From: Neptuniibacter marinus
GTDB taxonomy: Bacteria > Pseudomonadota > Gammaproteobacteria > Pseudomonadales > Balneatricaceae
Assembly (NCBI RefSeq): GCF_001597725.1
Contig: NZ_LUTR01000001.1
Coordinates: 124,001 to 188,000 of the forward strand
DNA: 64,000 nucleotides
Reading direction: 5' to 3'
The position numbers and the translations under genes were made by a program. Shown one piece after another: positions 7,876 to 16,093 of this stretch. Under the pieces are notes generated by a model. That model ran no database searches and was not told where the DNA came from. It saw only the letters and a program-made list of their open reading frames with translations. How positions within the stretch are numbered: position 1 is the first letter of the stretch; each line of letters starts with the position of its first letter.

Positions 7876-8444
7876 TAGCTCGCTTAAACGCTAGGTACTG
7901 ATATCACGCTTCTTTTATATCTGAGGTATTTATGTAATCGAATTAGCGACAAAGTCTCAATCTTCGACGCGAAACATTAACTAATGCATACGTATTTAAA
8001 ATTAATAACAACATCATATAGACAATCAAAGAGCTAACCGCAGCAGATAACCCATACAAGCACATAAGCCACTTATTGCAGCAAAAATTTACATGCAAAT
8101 ATGAACAGTTTTCACTAAAGACTACACGTACTCAAATACTAATCTAAAACTGTTTACTTAAAGCCCTTCTCCCACTTTACTCATTATAATATTCAAACAC
8201 CGAACACTTACTTACTATGACCCAGCACAACATATAACTACAAAAAACCGGTGTATCATTTTCGCAGCGCTCCTGCGACAACTGTGTACTAATTAAAAAA
8301 GCCATTTAGGCCCAACGAAAAGCATTAAAAATAAATCATTATATTTCAATAAGTTAAATTTTTAAAAACAGGCCCGCCTTATTGGCATGTTAATTGATTG
8401 AACAGTGTGCCAATCAAAAACTCAAAGAAGAGGCGTGGACAATA
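7876..8444. other. Intergenic region upstream of PQQ dehydrogenase
   Basis: About 570 AT-rich bases without a supported gene; this should contain the promoter of the PQQ dehydrogenase cluster. An inverted repeat ATTGGCA (8381-8387) / TGCCAAT (8408-8414) lies 30-65 bases before the chosen start and could be an operator. I do not see a good sigma-54 or sigma-70 consensus. Confidence 0.45.
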
Positions 8445-10244
8445 ATGAAACCTTTTGGATTTAAAATGAAATATCTTAGCTGTTGTATTGGGGCAGTGGG
8501 ACTGATGTCTAGCTACTCAGTCGCAGCAGCTAACCTGACAACGCTGAATAAAAAGATTGAGAATTACAAAACAGTCACTCACGAACGTTTAGTCGAAGCA
8601 GCTCCACAAGACTGGTTGCTACCGAAAGGTAACTACGAAGGCTGGATGTTCAGTAAACTGAAAGAGATCAACTCTAAGAACGTTAAACAGCTTAAACCTG
8701 TATGGACTTATTCCACTAACTTGGATTCAGGACATGAAGCACCAGCTCTAGTAAACGATGGCGTAATGTTTGTATCTACACCTTACAACAACGTTATTGC
8801 GCTAGATGCGAAAACAGGCCAATTGTACTGGCGTTATAAGCACGATAACCCTGCTGATTTAAGTGTTATGCATAACACCAGCCGTGGTGTTGCGCTATGG
8901 GGTGACAAAGTATATGCCGCTGGCTTAGACGGTACGTTAAATGCTTTAGATGCGAAAACAGGCGAGCGTCTATGTCAGAGCCAAATTGGTGACTGGAGCA
9001 TTGGTGCCTACATTTCCTCTGCCCCTCTCGCAGTTAAAGGTAAAATAATGGTGGGGCCATCTGGTGGCGAATATGGTGTTCGAGGCTTCTTAGAAGCAAT
9101 GGATGCAGATACTTGTGAAACCGCTTGGAAAACTTACAGTGTTCCAGGACCTGGAGAACCAGGCCATGAAACATGGAAAAAACAAGGCAAACGCCCTGAC
9201 GCTTGGAAATACGGCGGCGGTAGTATGTGGATGCCAGGTAACTACGATGCTGAAGCAGATATGCTTTACTGGGGTGTCGGTAACGGCTCACCTTGGTTAG
9301 GTGATCAACGTCCAGGTGATAACTTATACGTTGCATCAGCGTTAGCGATGAATCCTGACGACGGTAAAATCAAAGGTCATTACCAATACCATTACAACGA
9401 TTCATGGGATTGGGCAGCAATGAATGCTCCAATGTTAATCGATGGTATTAAGGATGGCGGTAAAAAAGTAAAAGGCCTCGTTTCACCACAACGTAACGGC
9501 TACATGTACTGGCTAGAAAGAAAGGCCGAAGGCAAGATCGGCTACCTTGAAGGTAAAGAGTTTGTAGACAATAACGCGTTTAAATCTTTAGACCCTAAAA
9601 CAGGTCGTCCCACATATGATTACGATCATGTGCCAGTTACAGGCAAGCGTGTTGACTACTGCCCAAGCTTATGGGGTGGTAAAAACTGGCCGTACGAATC
9701 ATATAACCCAGAAACAGGCATGATGTACGTTCCAGCGAACGACAATCTTTGTAACTCCTTTATTGGTAAGTGGCAAGATGACATTGAGCCAGCTTCAGGT
9801 CAATTCTGGGCAGGCATAGACATTCCAGAGCTAGATGTTTACGTAGCTGATCCAAGCAAAGGCGTAGGTCAAATGCAGGCATGGAGTGTAAATAGTCGTG
9901 AAAAAGTATGGCAGCACGACTATGGCAAAACTATGAACTGGGGCCCTGTACTATCAACATCAGGCAACCTTGTGTTCAGTGCTGGTACCAACGACCGTAT
10001 GCTAAGAGCATTTGACGCTAAGACAGGTGAAGTTCTATGGGAATTCCCTCTGAACTCAACTGCTATTGCGCCACCTGTTAGCTACGAAGTTGACGGTAAG
10101 CAATATATTGCTATCACAGCAGGTTACGGCGTTGATGCACACTGGACTAACGGTGTACTAGCTGCCAAAGACGAAAGTGGTGAATGGATCACTGACGTAC
10201 CTGAAGGTGGTGTAATTTGGGTATTTGCGTTACCTGACGCTTAA
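8445..10244 (+). CDS. PQQ-dependent alcohol dehydrogenase-like quinoprotein
   Basis: A periplasmic eight-bladed beta-propeller quinoprotein related to methanol/ethanol dehydrogenases (MxaF, XoxF, ExaA), expected to oxidise an alcohol or aldehyde and pass electrons outward. 599 residues from the ATG at 8445; the ATG at 8466 (GGAT site) is an alternative, and a TTG at 8394 is less likely. The signal peptide ends near SVAAA. Several Trp-docking blades carry 'ALDAKTG' motifs. Metal/PQQ-site residues align as Glu209 (GGEYGVRG), Asn280 (GVGNGSPW) and catalytic Asp322 (SWDWAA). The residue two after Asp322 is Ala, as in calcium enzymes; lanthanide enzymes have Asp. The vicinal Cys-Cys pair that usually follows blade one is missing (DLSVMHNTSRGVA), while four Cys matching the other two disulfides remain. 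There is no CxxCH, so electrons must leave through another protein, perhaps the Rieske or di-heme products downstream. Substrate unknown. Confidence 0.92.
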   Translation: MKPFGFKMKYLSCCIGAVGLMSSYSVAAANLTTLNKKIENYKTVTHERLVEAAPQDWLLPKGNYEGWMFSKLKEINSKNVKQLKPVWTYSTNLDSGHEAPALVNDGVMFVSTPYNNVIALDAKTGQLYWRYKHDNPADLSVMHNTSRGVALWGDKVYAAGLDGTLNALDAKTGERLCQSQIGDWSIGAYISSAPLAVKGKIMVGPSGGEYGVRGFLEAMDADTCETAWKTYSVPGPGEPGHETWKKQGKRPDAWKYGGGSMWMPGNYDAEADMLYWGVGNGSPWLGDQRPGDNLYVASALAMNPDDGKIKGHYQYHYNDSWDWAAMNAPMLIDGIKDGGKKVKGLVSPQRNGYMYWLERKAEGKIGYLEGKEFVDNNAFKSLDPKTGRPTYDYDHVPVTGKRVDYCPSLWGGKNWPYESYNPETGMMYVPANDNLCNSFIGKWQDDIEPASGQFWAGIDIPELDVYVADPSKGVGQMQAWSVNSREKVWQHDYGKTMNWGPVLSTSGNLVFSAGTNDRMLRAFDAKTGEVLWEFPLNSTAIAPPVSYEVDGKQYIAITAGYGVDAHWTNGVLAAKDESGEWITDVPEGGVIWVFALPDA

Positions 10245-10253
10245 TACTTCTAT

Positions 10254-10280
10254 GGGGGAGCTGTCGTCTCCCCCTTTTCT
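10254..10280 (+). terminator. Hairpin after PQQ dehydrogenase gene
   Basis: A 7-bp GC-rich stem (GGGGGAG / CTCCCCC) with a 7-base loop is followed by TTTTCT. It lies ten bases after the stop codon and 58 bases before the Rieske gene, so it could terminate partially and keep the dehydrogenase transcript in excess. Confidence 0.8.
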
Positions 10281-10337
10281 CCCTAAACCAATAAAACTAA
10301 AAAGACTTTATTTAGCCGCTGAAATTTGAGGTGCGCA

Positions 10338-11006
10338 ATGACAAAAGATAATAATGATATGCATGCCGATTTAAACAAAAGTACATGCTGCGCTTGTTCA
10401 CAAGCCAATGAAAACAATGTTACAGACAACAAAAGAAGAAGCATCCTAAAATACCTAGCTGCCTCCATTCCCGCAGCAAATCTACTAACAGGGAATACAG
10501 CGCTAGCTGCAATGAAGAAAAAATCACCTGAAAGTAAGCTACCTCCACAAGTGGGTGATAGGTTAACTTACTTCAATAAACGTTTACGCGGGCCTAAGCT
10601 AACTATATCGGACCTTGAAATCTCAGATAAACAAACCCTCGTTGTACCAATAGATCCTAATACAGGTGAAGTACGTGATGGTTCACGTTACAACCAGATT
10701 CTGCTTCAGAAGTTATCAATAGAGCATTTATCTGAAGATACTCAAAAAATTTCAACACATGGCATTGTCGCTTACACCGCCATCTGCACCCATAACGGTT
10801 GCCCTGTTACAGGCTGGGTAAAAGATGAAGAAAATTATATGTGCCCATGCCACCAATCCGTATTCGATCCTAAGAATGGCGGAAGTGTTGTCTCGGGACC
10901 AGCAGCCAGAAATTTACCGGCATTACCGTTAACCGAAGAAAATGGTGAACTGGTTGTTGCTGCTGAATTTAATAGTTGGATTGGGTTTGGAAAACCACCG
11001 AAATAG
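10338..11006 (+). CDS. Tat-exported Rieske [2Fe-2S] protein
   Basis: A 222-residue Rieske iron-sulfur protein, likely periplasmic electron carrier for the neighbouring quinoprotein or di-heme protein. The ATG at 10338 has GAGGT six bases upstream. A twin-arginine signal is visible (KRRSILKYLAAS, Arg33-Arg34) after an unusual N-terminal extension with a CCAC cluster (residues 17-20). The cluster ligands are Cys150-Thr-His152 and Cys169-x2-His172. Cys155 and Cys171 match the extra disulfide of bc1/arsenite-oxidase-type Rieske proteins, suggesting a relatively high potential. The C-terminus continues as 'VSGPAARNLPALPL', the usual Pro-loop of the family. No cytochrome b gene is adjacent, so this is not a bc1 operon. 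Confidence 0.88.
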   Translation: MTKDNNDMHADLNKSTCCACSQANENNVTDNKRRSILKYLAASIPAANLLTGNTALAAMKKKSPESKLPPQVGDRLTYFNKRLRGPKLTISDLEISDKQTLVVPIDPNTGEVRDGSRYNQILLQKLSIEHLSEDTQKISTHGIVAYTAICTHNGCPVTGWVKDEENYMCPCHQSVFDPKNGGSVVSGPAARNLPALPLTEENGELVVAAEFNSWIGFGKPPK

Positions 11007-11072
11007 ACGGGCTTAGTTCTATTAAAAGCCTCAGGGTAATCTGACCCATAGATAACTTAAGTAGAGTTTATT

Positions 11073-11528
11073 ATGAAAAAAATAAGTATAAGTTTAATTG
11101 TTGTTTCGCAAATACTTTTAGGCCTAAGTATTGCGTCTACAGCTCTAGCTGCAGCAAAACCAATAGCAGGTGTTACCTGTAATAATGGCTTCTTTGTAAG
11201 GACACCTGATAAACATATTCATTGGATTGATGAAGCCACCCAAAAACATGTTGAAGTATATGACCAAACAGATGACATTTATGCCATGGTTCAATGCGGC
11301 ACAGGCGTTATTACTGTCTTTGCCAAAGAAGTGAATGACGCGCAGCAATATAGCGCAATTTACAGTCCTAACTGCATGAATATCGGCAGCGTAACAGGCC
11401 AATCATCGCTGATTTATCAAGGCAAGGAGCCAATCAACAAGATCGACACAACTGACGGTAAATTGGCAATTAGGTTTGTAAACAATACCTATCTGCGAGG
11501 TAAAAATTGTGCATCAGTCAGTCCATAA
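11073..11528 (+). CDS. Small secreted protein of unknown function
   Basis: 151 residues with a clear signal peptide (MKKISISLIV... ending STALA|AAK near residue 27). The mature part has four Cys (36, 75, 101, 146), which may form two disulfides, and alternating beta-type sequence ('GVTCNNGFFVRT', 'IYAMVQCGTGVITVF'), suggesting a compact beta-rich periplasmic domain. I recognise no family. It lies 66 bases after the Rieske gene, and its end overlaps the start of the large di-heme/FG-GAP gene by 20 bases, which implies translational coupling and a shared role with that protein. Confidence 0.75.
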   Translation: MKKISISLIVVSQILLGLSIASTALAAAKPIAGVTCNNGFFVRTPDKHIHWIDEATQKHVEVYDQTDDIYAMVQCGTGVITVFAKEVNDAQQYSAIYSPNCMNIGSVTGQSSLIYQGKEPINKIDTTDGKLAIRFVNNTYLRGKNCASVSP

Positions 11529-14500
11529 AGCTAAACGACAACGGAGCACAACAGGATACACCACAGTGGTAAAGCAACTAGCTTGCTTTACCACTCTCCT
11601 GCTGCTTTTAATGGGGTGTACTGAAGAAAAAAGTGCAGCCCAATTAAAAGCTGAAGCTGACCGATTAAAACTTAAAGATGTTTTAAGCTCGCTTGAACAA
11701 CAATACCCGTTGCAACCTACAGTAGAAAAAAAATCCACAACAACACCTCTGTTTGCCTTGGGTAAAGAGCTTTTTTTTAGCCGCACCTTAAGCGGAAGCA
11801 AAGATGTCGCGTGCGTCAGCTGCCATCACCCTTATCTTGCAGGGGGGGACAAATTAAGTTTACCTGTTGGCGAATCAGCCTACGACCCAGAATTACTTGG
11901 CCCTGGGCGCTGGCATGACTGGAAAGCATCATCAGACCCCACAGCCGATGGCGGGCCAAATGTAGCACGCCATGCTCAAAGTATTTTTAATTCATCTCTC
12001 TACAATAGAGCCATGTTTTACGATGGCCGTATTTTTGTTTTAGATGACGAAGTCAAAGATAGCGGCCAAGGGCAAGCACATCGCACACCTGACAGTAATT
12101 TATGGCAAGCCGATGCAGCCCCTGGCGATGACCTTTTAGCTAGTCAGGCTCGCTTCCCTGTCGTTTCCAACGATGAAATGCTCGGCTACAGTTTTGCAAC
12201 CACTAAAACCCATGCGGGTATCCGTGACGCTCTCGTTGAAAGGTTAAGGAAAGATGATAAAAACAAAGCCTGGCTAGGCATGTTTCGCGCTGCCTTTTCA
12301 AAACCGGATGCCGATGCAGAAACACTCATTACTTACACTAATATCGAAAAAGCACTGTCTTATTATCAATCGACACAAGTGCTAATTAACAATAATTGGT
12401 ACGCTTACCTTGATGGGGATGAGCAAGCACTCACGGATTTACAGGTTGAAGGGGCTTTAATATTTTTTAATACGGTGCAAGAAGGCGGAGCTGACTGCGT
12501 TGCCTGCCATACACCACCAATTTTCACTGATGAACAATATCATAATATTGCTGTACCTCAATTTGGCAAAGGAAAACAACCAAATGGAGAAGACTTTGGC
12601 CGCCGAAATGTCACACAAAATGATGCAGATCGTTTTGCCTTTAGAACACCAACCTTACTAAATGTAGCCAAAACCGGTCCATACACTCACTCCGGTGCTT
12701 TTACCCAACTATCCGATGTAATTGAACACCATATCAATCCTGTAAAATCAGTTGAGAACTTCGATTTTAGTTTCTCAAATAATCCACAAATGAAGCATCT
12801 TAGCGCCTTAAATTCGCATGCTAAAGAGCATTCACAAAAGCCCTTAATTCAGCTTCTTAGGCAGCAAATAAGTGGCTCTAGTAAGCTTCCTACGAATGTC
12901 AAAATGGATACACATCAAAGCAAAGCACTCATCGCGTTTTTAGACGCATTGACTGACCCTTGCTTAACGGATAAAGCATGTTTATCTACTTGGATTCCAA
13001 ATGAAAACGAGCCTGCTCCTGACGATTTGCGCTTAAAAGCTAAGTTCGGTAGTTTTTCTACACCACCCAAACCGATCAAGTCAGACAGCGATGCTCTAGA
13101 GCAACAATCTCACAATACGGCACCCAGCTCAGGTACAAAAACCTCAGTAATTATAGAATCGACTGAACTTGGTTGCACAAACACCCAACCCAATACAGTA
13201 GAAAGAATGCCTCTTCAGTTTTCTGAAGTCGCACTAAAGTCTGGATTAACCAAACAACATCACATTTCATGGCCACTTTATAACCTTCAGTCGGCACAAC
13301 GATTGATCTTTAGTGGTGGTGTTGCCGCAGGAGATGTTGATGGTGATTGCTGGGCGGACATTTTCCAGCCCACAGGAGATGGCTTACCAGACGTACTCTA
13401 CCGTAATAACCAAGATGGTAGCTTCAGTAACATCTCTAAACAATGGGGCATTACATCAAAAGAGCTATCAAACGGGGTAGCGATGGTTGATATTGATGGA
13501 GATAAGGATTTAGATATCATCACATCAAACCTCATTCATACCGACCTCTCTTCTGTTGCCGGCCGTATGCAAGGCGATGAACAAGCCCAAAACCCTACAC
13601 TATACATTAATCAAGATAACCAGAAGTTCACTCCTTTAACTACTTCAGGCATTGGTGCTAAATTAACCAGCTGGTCATTTGCCTTTGCTGACTACGATGG
13701 GGATGGCGATTTAGATGCCCTCACAACCCATTGGCGCGGACCTGGATTAGGCGGCCAACAACCGAACCATCTCTGGGAAAATGTAAGTACAGACAATGCT
13801 CTATCATTTATACCTGCCGATAGAAAAGCTAACTTAATGGAAATGATAGGTAATACTGATTTTACCTTTACAGGCGCCTTTTCAGACATCAATAATAATG
13901 GTTACCCTGATTTATTGATGGCCGCTGACTTTGAAACCAGCCAAGTTTATATGAACAGTGGTTATGGGCGCTTTGAAAAAGCCACTAATTTATCTGAAAT
14001 TAACGACAAAAACGGTATGGGCAGCGCCATTGCAGATTATGACAATGACGGCGACCTAGACTGGTTTGTCAGCAGCGTATCAGATCCTAATGGTATTGCA
14101 GAAGGTAGTTGGGGCATTGAAGGTAATCGGTTATACAACAATGAAGATGGGAAATTTATTGACGTAACCGATACTGCCGGTGTTGCCGAAGGTCTATGGG
14201 CTTGGGGAGCATGCTTCGCTGACTTCAACAATGATCAATGGCCTGATATCTTCCATGTTAACGGCTTTGACTTAGACAGCGAGCTACGCAAACATTTAGG
14301 GAAGACTCCCCATGCATATATGAAGTTAAAACGTTCCATGCGGGAGTTTGAAAACACACCAAGTAAACTCTTTATCTCTAACCAAGACGGTACCTTTACG
14401 GAAAAAGGGACGGAACTAGGTATTACTGATACCTTATCAGGCCGTGGAGTTGCGTGTTTTGACTACGATAGAGACGGTGATGTGGATATTTTAGTGAGTA

Positions 14501-14865
14501 ACCATCAAGACAGACTCTTACTCTATAAAAATAACGCTTCAATTTCCGCAAATAACGGGTTTATTAACTTAACGCTAAAAGGATTAGGAAAAAACACACA
14601 AGCAGTTGGCGCAAAAGTGTATGTCACAGCCAATGGTATTACGCAATTACAGGAAGTAAGGGCTGGCGGTAATTTTATTTCCAGTTCACCTACCGAGTTA
14701 CATTTTGGTTTGGCTGATGCGGATATTATCAATAAAATTAGAATCGTCTGGCCAGGACCAGATAGATCTGAAAGCATTCATACAGACATCCCAATCAATA
14801 AATTCTATACAATTAAGCAAGCCCTCTCAGAAACAGAAACGAGAGCAGCGGTTAGTATTAATTAA
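11509..14865 (+). CDS. Di-heme peroxidase/MauG-like lipoprotein fused to FG-GAP repeats and ASPIC/UnbV domain
   Basis: A large 1118-residue envelope protein. The N-terminus is a lipoprotein signal with lipobox LLMGC (Cys37). Residues about 75-490 form a bacterial cytochrome c peroxidase/MauG-like region with two heme sites, CVSCH (102-106) and CVACH (330-334), plus peroxidase-family segments such as 'LGKELFFSRTLSGS' and 'FRTPTLLNVAKTGPYTHSG'. After a linker, about residues 590-1010 hold at least seven VCBS/FG-GAP calcium-loop repeats (DVDGD, DIDGDKDLD, DYDGDGDLD, DYDNDGDLD, DYDRDGDVD and others), followed by an ASPIC/UnbV-type end (VRAGGNFISSSPTELHFGL, then IRIVWPG). The GTG at 11509 has GAGG upstream and overlaps the previous gene. 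The GTG at 11566 with AGGA gives a shorter 18-residue lipoprotein signal and may be the real start. Likely role: periplasmic or surface oxidation/electron transfer with the PQQ and Rieske proteins. Confidence 0.88.
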   Translation: MHQSVHKAKRQRSTTGYTTVVKQLACFTTLLLLLMGCTEEKSAAQLKAEADRLKLKDVLSSLEQQYPLQPTVEKKSTTTPLFALGKELFFSRTLSGSKDVACVSCHHPYLAGGDKLSLPVGESAYDPELLGPGRWHDWKASSDPTADGGPNVARHAQSIFNSSLYNRAMFYDGRIFVLDDEVKDSGQGQAHRTPDSNLWQADAAPGDDLLASQARFPVVSNDEMLGYSFATTKTHAGIRDALVERLRKDDKNKAWLGMFRAAFSKPDADAETLITYTNIEKALSYYQSTQVLINNNWYAYLDGDEQALTDLQVEGALIFFNTVQEGGADCVACHTPPIFTDEQYHNIAVPQFGKGKQPNGEDFGRRNVTQNDADRFAFRTPTLLNVAKTGPYTHSGAFTQLSDVIEHHINPVKSVENFDFSFSNNPQMKHLSALNSHAKEHSQKPLIQLLRQQISGSSKLPTNVKMDTHQSKALIAFLDALTDPCLTDKACLSTWIPNENEPAPDDLRLKAKFGSFSTPPKPIKSDSDALEQQSHNTAPSSGTKTSVIIESTELGCTNTQPNTVERMPLQFSEVALKSGLTKQHHISWPLYNLQSAQRLIFSGGVAAGDVDGDCWADIFQPTGDGLPDVLYRNNQDGSFSNISKQWGITSKELSNGVAMVDIDGDKDLDIITSNLIHTDLSSVAGRMQGDEQAQNPTLYINQDNQKFTPLTTSGIGAKLTSWSFAFADYDGDGDLDALTTHWRGPGLGGQQPNHLWENVSTDNALSFIPADRKANLMEMIGNTDFTFTGAFSDINNNGYPDLLMAADFETSQVYMNSGYGRFEKATNLSEINDKNGMGSAIADYDNDGDLDWFVSSVSDPNGIAEGSWGIEGNRLYNNEDGKFIDVTDTAGVAEGLWAWGACFADFNNDQWPDIFHVNGFDLDSELRKHLGKTPHAYMKLKRSMREFENTPSKLFISNQDGTFTEKGTELGITDTLSGRGVACFDYDRDGDVDILVSNHQDRLLLYKNNASISANNGFINLTLKGLGKNTQAVGAKVYVTANGITQLQEVRAGGNFISSSPTELHFGLADADIINKIRIVWPGPDRSESIHTDIPINKFYTIKQALSETETRAAVSIN

Positions 14866-14868
14866 TTA

Positions 14869-14917
14869 AAAAATAAGCAGCTATAGCGATTATAATTCTT
14901 ATAGCTGCTTATTTTTC
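14869..14917 (+). terminator. Terminator of the PQQ/Rieske/di-heme cluster
   Basis: A perfect 15-bp stem (AAATAAGCAGCTATA / TATAGCTGCTTATTT) with a 14-base loop is followed by TTCTC and starts a few bases after the stop codon. The flanking A and T runs make it potentially bidirectional. Confidence 0.85.
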
Positions 14918-15385
14918 TCGCCCTATCATATAAACGGAAAAAACATACAATATAATAGTTTTTAAATTAACTATGATCTCATCTGTCAAAGATGATCAAT
15001 AAAACATTTAGACAAGTAGCTAAACACTACAAATGTAACTGATATGCGCCAATAACAGGACTAAGACATATATTTTTAGCTTGTTAAACCTGCCCCTAGA
15101 TTTTCCAATCACTGAGATATACGGCTGTCTTAAAAACACCCTATAGATACTCAAATCTATCAATCAACCATTAGAATGGTAGCAGAACCAAAATGCAAAT
15201 TAAGAAAAGCATAAAACCAGATACTTCCTTAAAGAGTGCATGTCCCTCTTTTTGTTTGTTTGATTGGACGGATCGACAACAAGGTAAACAATCTTTCTTC
15301 ACCCCATGATCTATCTTTGAAACTTTTAAGAAACCCTTAAGAAAGCAACGCTAATTTATATGTCATCAACTAATGGAGATGGCAT
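14918..15385. other. Intergenic region with regulatory sequence for the seven-gene operon
   Basis: About 470 AT-rich bases without a supported gene. It ends with the PmrA/QseB-type box at 15325-15341 and the ribosome site of the first operon gene (GGAG eight bases before the ATG at 15386). A weak AAAGAG/CTCTTT hairpin with a T-run sits near 15232-15256. Confidence 0.5.
15325..15341 (+). promoter_or_regulatory. PmrA/QseB-type response regulator box
   Basis: Two direct half-sites TTTAAG and CTTAAG are separated by exactly five bases (AAACC), a perfect match to the HTTAAK-N5-HTTAAK box of PmrA/QseB-class OmpR regulators. An AT-rich possible -10 (TAATTT or TATATG) follows at 15352-15362, and the operon's first ATG is 44 bases downstream. 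The operon itself encodes a regulator of this class. Confidence 0.7.
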
Positions 15386-16093
15386 ATGAGTATTGTAATG
15401 CTCAAACCCAGCGAGCAATTTATTCCAAAATCAGATCTTCTTTTAGTTTCTCGTCATGAGAATAAAGAGATGGTCAGGCGATTTGCGGAGGCTCGCTTTA
15501 AAGCAGCATATAACGCTGATGTAAATGACTTTCTTCCCCATATGCTTGCACTACTAGATAACCAGCTAGCCGTCCAAGCATCTGTGGGTTATCAATCAGC
15601 GGAATCACATAGCCTCTATCTCGAACATTATTTAGATCAGCCAATTGAAGATGCCATTGCCGCTCGGCTAAATATCGATAAACCTCGTCGTAGTGAAATA
15701 CTGGAAGTAGGTAACCTCGCATCGCTCTCCCCTGGGGCGACGCGACGGTTAATTCTCAACTTAGCCTGTCATTTTCAAAAGCAAGGTTATAAATGGTTAG
15801 TCATCACCGCGACATCTCACGTCAAAAATAGTTTTGAGAAACTCAATATTGGCTTAGACCTACACAAGGTATGCAAGGCGGATGCAAGCGCAGTTATAGA
15901 TACAAATTCAAACTGGGGGAGTTATTACGAACATAACCCAGAGGTTTATATAGGCGATATAGATGCCGGTATTAACGTACTCAAAAACAACCCTGTCATT
16001 GGCAAACTGCTCGCCCGTTTAAAAACACCAGTGAGCGACTGTGCCGTATCAATCACTCATAACTCAGCGGTAAAAGAAGGAACAGTCGAGTGA
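15386..16093 (+). CDS. Thermostable-hemolysin family protein, probable acyltransferase fold
   Basis: 235 residues, no signal peptide. The sequence matches what I know of the thermostable hemolysin (delta-VPH, PF12261) family. That family is named from a Vibrio haemolysin clone, but its sequence looks like a GNAT/autoinducer-synthase fold: a strand with 'EILEVGNLASLSPGATRR', then a helix 'LILNLACHFQKQGYKWLVITA', then 'SHVKNSFEKLNIGLDL'. This resembles the acyl-donor binding region of GNAT and LuxI-like enzymes, so an acyltransferase role is plausible but inferred. It is the first gene of the operon, with GGAG eight bases before the ATG and a PmrA/QseB-type box just upstream. Its stop overlaps the next start by four bases (GTGA). 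Confidence 0.82.
   Translation: MSIVMLKPSEQFIPKSDLLLVSRHENKEMVRRFAEARFKAAYNADVNDFLPHMLALLDNQLAVQASVGYQSAESHSLYLEHYLDQPIEDAIAARLNIDKPRRSEILEVGNLASLSPGATRRLILNLACHFQKQGYKWLVITATSHVKNSFEKLNIGLDLHKVCKADASAVIDTNSNWGSYYEHNPEVYIGDIDAGINVLKNNPVIGKLLARLKTPVSDCAVSITHNSAVKEGTVE

Noticed and set aside
9034..9336. Minus-strand frame inside the PQQ dehydrogenase gene
   Set aside because: Shadow of a strongly supported coding region; composition and product have no sense.
9380..9425. Lanthanide-type (XoxF-like) active site in the PQQ dehydrogenase
   Set aside because: The residue two after the catalytic Asp is Ala (WDWA), not the Asp of lanthanide enzymes.
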